From positions 4,528,501 to 4,592,500 of the forward strand of contig OY848929.1 in assembly GCA_963693285.1 (NCBI GenBank): a DNA stretch of 64,000 nt, written 5' to 3'. This DNA is from Xestospongia muta. Its lineage: Eukaryota > Porifera > Demospongiae > Haplosclerida > Petrosiidae. The notes under the pieces are model-generated. The model saw only the letters and a list, made by a program, of their open reading frames with translations. It had not been told where the DNA came from and searched no databases. This document shows, piece after piece, positions 56,949-64,000 of this stretch. The stretch's first letter is position 1, and each line of letters begins with the position of its first letter. The position numbers and the translations under genes are program-made.

Positions 56949-59190
56949 ATGGCTAGCAGGGAGCTTGTAAAAAGAGTGCTTACTTTGGTGTCTGAGCAGA
57001 GGTGAGAGATGTGAGATAAGTAATATTTTGTACTCTCTTTCATTTGTTTTCTTTCTTCAATAGTTGCCAGTGTCCAGCTCACTCTCACAAATACAGTAGT
57101 TCTCTGAAAAGCATACCTTATCGCTCCACCTCAACAACTCACATTCAAAATGAATATGCATTTGAGGTGATTAGATGAAGTTCTCTACACAAGACAAATG
57201 ATTTTTAAAATAATGATTTGATCATTATGCAGCTTGCTACCTCAACAATTCGATTTGGTGCTGGTGTGTCCAGAGAAGTAGGCATGGACTTAGTTAATAT
57301 GAAGGCTAAAAATGTCCTTGTATTTACAGATCAAAATGTAAGATAAAACTATAAGTTTAGAAAATGGTTATAAAAATATGATAACCATTTTAATTTTTTT
57401 AGTTGCTTAATCTTTCACCAATGGCTTCAGTTTTGGAGAGCCTGTCAAAAAACAAAATCAATTTCACAGTATTTGACAAAGTTGAGATTGAACCAACAGA
57501 TGCAAGGTACAACATAATGTGTTAATCAATGCATTTTGCTATATGCATTGAACTAGTTGTTAAATAAGAACATGTAGTTTGCATCTCATGAACTGAGTTC
57601 TATGTTATCCCTTTCAAGTTACCATACTGTATTCCTATATACTTACCATATTCTTTGTTTTCAATTAATCTATTTTCTTTTTTATAGTTTCAAAGAGGCT
57701 ATACAATATGCAAGGGAAGGAGATTTTGATGTATTTTTGGCTGTTGGTGGAGGTTCTGTAATGGATACTGCTAAGGCAGCTAATCTTTATTTCTGTCACC
57801 CTGACAATGACTTTTTGGACTTTGTTAATGCACCAATTGGAAAAGGACTTCCTATTACTAAATCCTTAAAACCATTGCTGTGTGGTAAATTTTTGTTCAA
57901 TGAGAATGCCATTAAGTAATTTGACTTGTTCACTATAGTACCTACAACTGCAGGAACTGGTAGTGAAACTACTGGAGTGGCCATATTTGATTACAAACCA
58001 TTACAAGCAAAAACAGGTATCACTTTGTTTTTAATCTGGATATTAATTAACTATTAGTTATTTAGGAATCGCCAATCGTGCATTAAAGCCTACTCTTGCT
58101 ATTATTGATCCAAATCATGCGATGTCCATGCCAAAGAATGTCGCAGCTTTTAGTGGTTTTGATGTTTTATGGTAAACTTTGGATAACCCGGTGTCACGAT
58201 ACTTCTTTATTAGCCATGCTTTAGAATCATATACTGCTATTCCATTCACTGAAAGAGGCCCTTGTCCAACTAATCCACTGTTACGTCCTGCATATCAAGG
58301 TAGCAATCCTATATCAGATATATGGTCAAAAGAAGCATTAAAGACAATAAGTAAATATTTTATAAGGTATTAAATCGGCATATCTTAGAAGCAAGGTTTT
58401 AAGTAATGCTTTGTATAGAGCTGTACATAATGATGAAGACTTTGAAGCTCGAAGTGCTATGCATTTGGCTAGTGTATGTGCTGGAATTGGTTTTGGAAAT
58501 GCTGGAGTTCATCTACCGTAAGTGCTGTAAATGAAAGGTTGGACTGATAGACAAACAGACAGATGATCTAGACTACAATTAACACTAACAATATCATGAT
58601 CAATATCATAGGCATGGTATGTCATATCCAATATCTGGCCTGGTAAAGAAGTTTAGCTCTCCAGGATATAGTGCTAATAAGTCTCTTGTAGTAAGTCATA
58701 CTGTAAATACGTATATTATGTTCCAGTATCTACTGTTGTTTATCTAGCCACATGGGCTCTCAGTTGTAATAACAGCTCCTGCAGTTTTTGAATTTACTGC
58801 TCCACTCTGCCCAGAACGTCATTTGCATGCAGCTGAATTGTTGGGTAAATCCAATTTCAAAATCTAAATGCCAATCATTACATCTAATCTTAAATGTAAT
58901 ATTAGGTGCTGATGTTACTAGAACCAAGTTGGAAGATGCTGGTAAAATTCTTGCTGATACAGTACGCAAGTACATGTATGAAATGAATGTACCAAATGGA
59001 ATAAAGGCTTTCGGCTACTCCACTGACGACATTCCTTTACTTGTGAAAGGAACATTACCTCAGGTTTGTTAAGACGTGTCCTCTATTAGAGTATTCTTTT
59101 ATTTAGCATCGAGTGACACAATTGTCTCCAAGACCTTTTACTGAGGAACAGTTAGCCAGTCTATTTGAAAAGTCATTGAGTGTGTATTGA
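56949..59190 (+). CDS. ADHFE1: hydroxyacid-oxoacid transhydrogenase (iron-containing ADH family)
   Basis: Mitochondrial enzyme that oxidises 4-hydroxybutyrate to succinate semialdehyde while reducing 2-oxoglutarate to 2-hydroxyglutarate. The start [17 protein letters not shown] is followed by a serine- and arginine-containing stretch that could be a transit peptide. Exons then encode [24 protein letters not shown], the nucleotide-binding [17 protein letters not shown], the [19 protein letters not shown] motif, [23 protein letters not shown] then [15 protein letters not shown] (iron-ligand region), [20 protein letters not shown] and [14 protein letters not shown] (second histidine ligand region), [13 protein letters not shown] and a C-terminus ending EKSLSVY. 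About a dozen exons; all splice sites read as GT-AG. The order and spacing match animal ADHFE1. The 3' end is 85 bp from the convergent DNAJC12-like gene. Confidence 0.92.
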
Positions 59191-59275
59191 TATAATTTAT
59201 TTATAATTATGTATCAAGCAGTTATGTATGGGAAAAAATAGTTGTTACTGGTACATTGTAAGTTTTAACAGAAAG

Positions 59276-59788
59276 TTAAATTTTATATGTTCTAAATTGT
59301 TTTAACAGACTTGAGTTATAGTTTGTGTTCCCACTTCGAAACTGAATGTGTGAATGAGCACTTCCACTAGACTGGAAGTGCTCTTTGCTCTTACTTTTCT
59401 CTTGACTTTCAGTTTGTGGGTCTACTCTATCAGCTGGCAATGACAACTGTTTCGGAGGATCTCTGAAATGCAAAGATGGTTTCATTCGTTTATGAAGACC
59501 AAGCCAGTCATCAAAAGGCATTTTTAAGCCACTTCTCCTCCAACTGTCATAGCTTTGTCGTGTCTCCTCGTTTGAGAGAATTTCATGTGCTCTGTTTAAC
59601 TTCGTAAACATTGACTCAGCTTTCAATCTCTCCTCTTCATCAGAAATACGATCAGGATGGTATACTTTGGCTCTAACATGATACTCTTTTGTGATTTGTT
59701 CACATGAAGAGGACTCGTCACATCCTAAAAGAGAATAAAAGTCCTCGCCTATTTCTCGAGCTATGCCGTCCGTAAATATAGCAGCCAT
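59276..59788 (-). CDS. DNAJC12: DNAJC12-like J-domain co-chaperone
   Basis: Single-exon, 170-residue protein from the ATG at 59,788. The J domain spans about residues 15-80: DFYSLLGCDESSSCEQITKE, then the HPD motif (KVYHPDR) that stimulates Hsp70 ATPase, and AHEILSNEETRQSYDSWRRS. The segment after the J domain (LKMPFDDWLGLHKRMKPSLH) and the C-terminus (LLKQFRTYKI) match the DNAJC12/JDP1 subfamily and not general DNAJ proteins. Vertebrate DNAJC12 assists aromatic amino acid hydroxylases; whether that holds here is unknown. The lack of introns among intron-rich neighbours is notable. Its start is 42 bp from the divergent claudin-like gene. Confidence 0.9.
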   Translation of the reverse strand: MAAIFTDGIAREIGEDFYSLLGCDESSSCEQITKEYHVRAKVYHPDRISDEEERLKAESMFTKLNRAHEILSNEETRQSYDSWRRSGLKMPFDDWLGLHKRMKPSLHFRDPPKQLSLPADRVDPQTESQEKSKSKEHFQSSGSAHSHIQFRSGNTNYNSSLLKQFRTYKI

Positions 59789-59830
59789 TAATTCATACTG
59801 GTGCCTAATTAAAGGAGCTTTCCCTTGACA
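59789..59830. promoter_or_regulatory. 42-bp divergent start region, DNAJC12-like / claudin-like
   Basis: Only 42 bases separate the start codons of opposite genes. Either the 5'UTRs overlap or one promoter reaches into the neighbouring transcript. No core element is recognised. Confidence 0.5.
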
Positions 59831-60827
59831 ATGACGTTCAAATGGTTTTTCCTTGCTCCGTGTATTGTGACGGTTGGATTCTTGTTTTCTCTTATTAGTA
59901 TAGGATCAGAAAAGTGGTACAGTGAACGCAAACCAACAATTTCTGCTTTTTATATGGGCCTTTGGAGAAATTGTTGTCAAAGTCGAAGTTATGAAGAGTG
60001 GAGATGTAATAGCATACATGTTGGTGAATGTACGTAGACATTGTGGTAATATTGGGTATACATTATAAGGAATAAATGTTACACTTTGAATTCAGTATGA
60101 AATTTTAGGATTTAATATTTTATTTCATGAGTTTGACTATAGGATTTAGCAGTGTGTAATTTTCATATACTAGGTAACTGATTCAGTTTATTATCCATGT
60201 GACTATGTGTTACTAAGAATAGTAACATTAATCACACGTTACTATATTTAGGGTCTAGGAAGCCTTGAGGTTTAGTGTATATACAGACAATCCATGGCTA
60301 CATCCCAACAAAACATTCAAGTCTAGACACAAAATATAAAGATATTACAATTAAAAGTATTTTATAAATTTTAATTTCTCATTATGTAGCAAGATCTCTT
60401 GATGCTGTCAGAGCTCTAGTTCTTACGTCAGCACTTATGTTTTTTTTTTCTTCACTGATTGCAATAGTGGCATATATCAAAGATAGTTCTCGTTTTTCTT
60501 TTGCAGCTCTAGCTGTAACAGAATTAGAGGGTGAGATAATTAATTATACATGTCATTAGGCTACAGTCTCATGTGAAAAAGCAAAAATTGTATATTAATA
60601 ATATACATTGTTTAATCTTATCTCATTTAGCTCTCCTTTTTGGTATTGGACTGATAATCTATCTAGTCCACTTGGTACATAATGGCCACTCATCTAAAGG
60701 GCTTGGATGGTCTTATGGGACTGGATGGGCAGCTGTCTTCATACTCTTACTTGGTACTGGTGCCTATGGATTTCAAGCATTTTTCCTTAGGGTCTCAAAA
60801 AGGAAAACTTACTTGCAAATTAACTAG
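59831..60827 (+). CDS. claudin/PMP22-like four-helix membrane protein, tandem copy 1
   Basis: Three exons. Exon 1 (MTFKWFFLAPCIVTVGFLFS...) has the first helix and the extracellular loop with KWYSERK, then MGLWRNCC and a later EEWRCNSI cysteine. This W...GLW...C...C pattern is the hallmark of the claudin/PMP22/EMP/CACNG superfamily. Exon 2 begins RSLDAVRALVLTSALMFFFS (helix 2). Exon 3 encodes helix 3 (ALLFGIGLIIYLVHLV), a loop GHSSKGLGWSYGTGWAAVF and helix 4, ending in a basic tail SKRKTYLQIN. About 180 residues, typical of the superfamily. A role in cell contacts or as a membrane-complex subunit is possible, but true claudin function cannot be inferred. Strongly similar to the next gene. Confidence 0.8.
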
Positions 60828-61114
60828 TTCAACTGTCACAGGTCACAGCATGCTAGAATTGAAACGTTCTGTAACTTTATTTTTTGTTTTGTTATTTTGT
60901 AATATAGATGGTTGTGATGGTGAGGGATCAGAAAAGATATTAATTTTTCTTTGTATCATATCGTTCTAACTGTACACATTGATAACATTATAATAAAAAT
61001 CACTTATTAATTTTGGTAACCACGCCTCCATCGTTACAAGACACACCTAGTGACCTAGCTACACTCTGAGGTAATAGTTTATTATTACGCGTAACTAAAC
61101 ATTACGAAGCTACG

Positions 61115-61831
61115 ATGGGGTTCAAGTGGTTTTTTCTTGCTCCTTCCATTGCTACAATCGGCTTCTTAATCTCTCTTATCAGTATAGGATCAGACAGGTG
61201 GTATGCTCAAGAAGGTGTATTTTTTGAGGGGCTTTGGAAATTGTGTTTCCCTGAAGCTCAACATTGGACCTGTAGGAACATAGACATTGGCGAATGTAAG
61301 TAGGTCGATCTTGGTTTAATATAGCTATTATAGTGTATGCCTCATCTATGATATCTTTTTGTAGCACATACTGTGGATGCTGTCAGAACTTTAGTTCTTT
61401 TATCAGTAATAGCCTATTTTGTTGCTGCATTAGTCGCTATAGTGGCTTACATCAAAGACAATGAATATTTGTCTATTGGAGCAGGTGTTGCCACTTTATT
61501 TGAGGGTAAGAACGCTAGACACTTATATAAACTATGTCAGACTATTTATTAAGAGTTTACTTTTAAGGTTTAGAGTAAAGATTAAGTAATGATTACTGTT
61601 AGTATACTATACAGGAAATTGTTTCATCACTTAGGTCTTATCTTTGCTGTTGGATTGATAGTCTATGTAGCCAAAATAGTTCATGATAACCACTCATCTA
61701 AAGGTCTTGGATGGTCTTATGGCACTGGATGGGCAGCTGTCTTCATACTCTTACTTGCCACTGGTGCCTATGTATTTCAAGCATTTTTGCTCAGGGCCTC
61801 CAAAAGGGGGTCTTATGCACCGCTCAAATAA
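61115..61831 (+). CDS. claudin/PMP22-like four-helix membrane protein, tandem copy 2
   Basis: Paralogue of the gene 290 bp upstream, with the same three-exon structure and intron positions. Exon 1 starts MGFKWFFLAPSIATIGFLIS and contains DRWYAQEG, FEGLWKLCF and HWTCRNIDIGE, so the W...GLW...C...C signature is kept, although the tandem CC of copy 1 is a single C. Exon 2 has TVDAVRTLVLLSVIAYFVAA. Exon 3 has GLIFAVGLIVYVAKIVHDNH, SSKGLGWSYGTGWAAVFILL and the tail RASKRGSYAPLK. The GWSYGTGW loop and the fourth helix are nearly identical to copy 1, whereas the first extracellular loops differ clearly. Confidence 0.8.
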
Positions 61832-63077
61832 TAGAATAACCATGCATAAACAAATTTGTGATATATTGTTGTTTTTCTGTGTGATTTTGTTCATTTAATT
61901 CTTTTAATTTGTTTAAATATCCACTATCTTCCATAATTATATAATTTTGGATTAGTTTAGAGAGTCATATAGTAAATCATACTTTGTTGTGGCTGTTATG
62001 CTAACCCACACCCTTTAAATTGTCTAGACATTTAATTGAAGTGCTGCTTTATCACTGTGAAGTTAATTATGCAATTTATTAAGGCTAATGTTACAAGTGG
62101 GAACATTACCATATAAATCTATGTACTCTAGAACATTATATATATAATTAATATCTAACATGGGCTTCCTGTGTACATGTGTGAGTTAATGCATCGTTGC
62201 ACACTAATTTAATAGAGTAGATTACATGCTAGTCACATGACAGCAATCACTTTTGTTATTTGATATTATTTAAATGTATCATTGATTATAATTTGACTTG
62301 TTAACTTAAGAACTTAAACTGATCTTACATGTCTGGCTAGATAGCATTAAAACTGTGCAAGGTTGGGAATCCACAAATATCTTCCAAGTCATGCTTCTCG
62401 TCACCTGATCCTCTCATCTTTACCATCTCTTTTTCTTGCTCATTTGCTTCACAAAACTCATTTGTCCATTCCATTCTCTCTCTGTGTAGAATTCACTTCC
62501 TTATCATGTGAAATCTAGCTAATCTATAATCACATTTAAAAATCTAAAGTAAATATGCTTATTTACTAATCATCCACTTCTTATCACTTATCACACTAAA
62601 ACATCAGATACCATCAATCACTTACTTTTATCTCTGTCTTATTAATCATGCTTTATCCAGTACTTTAATATTATAATTCTGTTTGAACTATCAGTAGTTT
62701 TGGGCATTCATTTTGTCAATAAAAATAGCCAAAACAACAAGTAATTAGTAGGTTGGTTCAGACTCACTAATATTATAATTAACACAGGAAATTGTCTTGC
62801 CACAAAATTTTACAACTAAACATACCAATTGTCAATGGTCTTTTGTTAATTCAATCAATTAATAGCAAATGTTTGGAAGGAAATAACTTTCCTCCCATTT
62901 AATTTGTTAAATTATATATATACTAAATAATTGACGCTACAATATAGTAGGTTGTTTATAGTAGTAACTAATAGGTTAAAAAGCAAATTAATTTAATTTG
63001 TTTTAGTGTATTATTAATAATTATTGAATAATATATGTTATTATGCACAATTAATTAAGCTCATTACTTGAGGTAGG
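61832..63077. other. AT-rich intergenic region with a possible retroelement remnant
   Basis: No gene is supported. At about 62,484-62,570 the plus strand reads, with stops, NSLPYHVKSS then ITFKNLK, which resembles the degenerate ending (WNSLPYHVR... TFK..LK) common to non-LTR retrotransposon ORFs. The W position is a TAG here. Upstream frames are too decayed to confirm. The rest is AT-rich and presumably includes the promoter of the methyltransferase gene. Confidence 0.35.
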
Positions 63078-64000
63078 ATGACGACTAACCAAGTTAAGCA
63101 TCTTCCTTTCATTCAATCTATAAAAGTAGCAGGTTGCTATCTTGTTAGCATCAGTTCTGTACTGAGTATCTCACATTTGTTCCACAACAAAAAGTATCTA
63201 TTTGACTGTGAACTGTATCTTCACCTACTCTTGATGATGGAGTCTGTAAAGAAACTCTCTCCTTCCCAATTCAAGGAAGAACAGAAATGGAACTATGTTA
63301 CCAATTTCATATCTCATGATGCAAAGAAAATGAGTAAGATGGAATCATGGATGTAAATATGTGTATATGTGTAATATTTTTATGTTCATTCTCATTGAAA
63401 TAAATCATTTTTTGCATATATAAGCTGTTTTTCCTTTTTCTTCCAATAGACTACTTTGAGTCAGATCCCAATTTTGCAAAGCATAAAGGATCTCTGGTTG
63501 TTATAGGGTCTGGTATCAAGAGTGTTGGTCAGTTTACTCTAGAAGCTGTTTCACACATCAAGTGTGCAGATAAAGTCCTCTTCTGTGTTGCTGACCCTGC
63601 AACTGAGGTTTTCATTAAGGATATGCGTCCAGATGCAATGGATCTGTATGTTTTCTATGCCGATGACAAGAAACGTTATGACACATATGTCCAGATGGCT
63701 GAGTCATGTCTCTTTTATGCTCGTAAGGGACTCAATGTTGTTGCAATCTTCTATGGTCATCCTGGAGTCTTTGTAATGCCATCTCATCGAGCTATCAAGA
63801 TAGCCCTCAAACAAGGTATGTTGTCTTAAACACAATGGTAATCACATAGAGTTCAATTGTTAATTATTATTTTAGGTATCAAAGCATATATGCTCCCTGC
63901 TGTATCTGCAGAAGATTGTCTTTTTGCTGACTTAGGAATTGATCCCTCTTTTCCTGGTCTACAAACCCTTGAAGCTACTGACCTATTACTACGTCAACGT
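63078..64000 (+). CDS. borosin-type (OphMA-like) peptide alpha-N-methyltransferase, 3' end outside window
   Basis: Incomplete at the right edge. Three exons are visible: 63,078-63,333, 63,450-63,815 and 63,876 onward, all GT-AG and in frame. The start is either 63,078 ([13 protein letters not shown]) or the internal [12 protein letters not shown] at 63,234. The catalytic part begins [20 protein letters not shown], the glycine-rich SAM-site entry of tetrapyrrole-methylase-fold enzymes. It continues [54 protein letters not shown], and after the second intron [20 protein letters not shown] and [14 protein letters not shown]. From family knowledge this string of motifs is specific to borosin methyltransferases such as OphMA, which iteratively methylate backbone amides of their own C-terminal tail with SAM. 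Arg161 and Tyr165 (long-start numbering) fall where OphMA has its catalytic Arg/Tyr pair, as I recall it. The core peptide, if any, lies beyond 64,000. Confidence 0.85.

Noticed and set aside
63078..64000. An ordinary tetrapyrrole (sirohaem/cobalamin) or diphthine methyltransferase
   Set aside because: The general fold is shared, but the ordered motifs, including DLYxFYxDxKxRxxTYx[15 protein letters not shown] and [16 protein letters not shown], fit borosin enzymes much better. A tree would settle it.

Overview
The window is nuclear DNA from an early-branching animal. A demosponge, most likely an Amphimedon-type species, is my best inference. The genes are intron-rich with short GT-AG introns (about 50-200 bp), the DNA is AT-rich, and neighbouring genes lie 40-240 bp apart. 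The gene content is metazoan: type IV diacylglycerol kinase, Tubby, Kintoun/DNAAF2, ABCC4-type transporters, DNAJC12, ADHFE1 and claudin-like proteins. The species call is inference; the gene calls rest on exon-by-exon reading of the sequence.

Layout. (1) 1-8,020 has no supported gene: two minisatellites, then about 55 tandem copies of a 126-127 bp satellite. (2) 8,021-41,200 is a segmental-duplication field on the minus strand. It holds four complete ABCC4-like transporter genes (copies A-D, left to right). Copies A, B and C each have a broken fragment of the neighbouring diacylglycerol kinase gene about 230 bp upstream, and copy D has the intact kinase there. Spacers carry debris of another gene I do not recognise, plus single degenerate units of the satellite. 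(3) 39,947-49,081 is the intact kinase, a DGK-zeta/iota-type gene whose 30-exon model closes in frame at 1,124 residues. Its introns hold a palindromic TA-rich array, a 165-bp pure GA/CT tract and three copies of a roughly 125-bp repeat. (4) 49,928-61,831 is a compact run of single-copy genes: a family-92 glycosyltransferase (-), DNAAF2/Kintoun (+), Tubby (-), ADHFE1 (+), a DNAJC12-like gene (-) and two tandem claudin-like four-helix genes (+). Three gene pairs here are divergent with only 42-151 bp between start codons. (5) After 1.2 kb of AT-rich sequence, a gene starting near 63,078 (+) runs off the right edge.

The most striking item is that last gene. Its visible part encodes a SAM-dependent tetrapyrrole-methylase-fold domain that closely resembles borosin peptide alpha-N-methyltransferases (the OphMA type of fungi, where the enzyme methylates its own C-terminal tail to make a RiPP). 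Two in-frame GT-AG introns and typical animal neighbours argue that it belongs to the animal genome. The window ends inside the catalytic domain, so the tail that would carry a core peptide is not visible.

The genes do not form one pathway. Broadly, the window combines lipid signalling (DGK; Tubby binds PtdIns(4,5)P2), cilium biology (DNAAF2, Tubby), export of small molecules (the ABCC array), membrane and surface proteins (claudin-like, glycosyltransferase), mitochondrial hydroxyacid metabolism (ADHFE1) and a candidate peptide-modifying enzyme.
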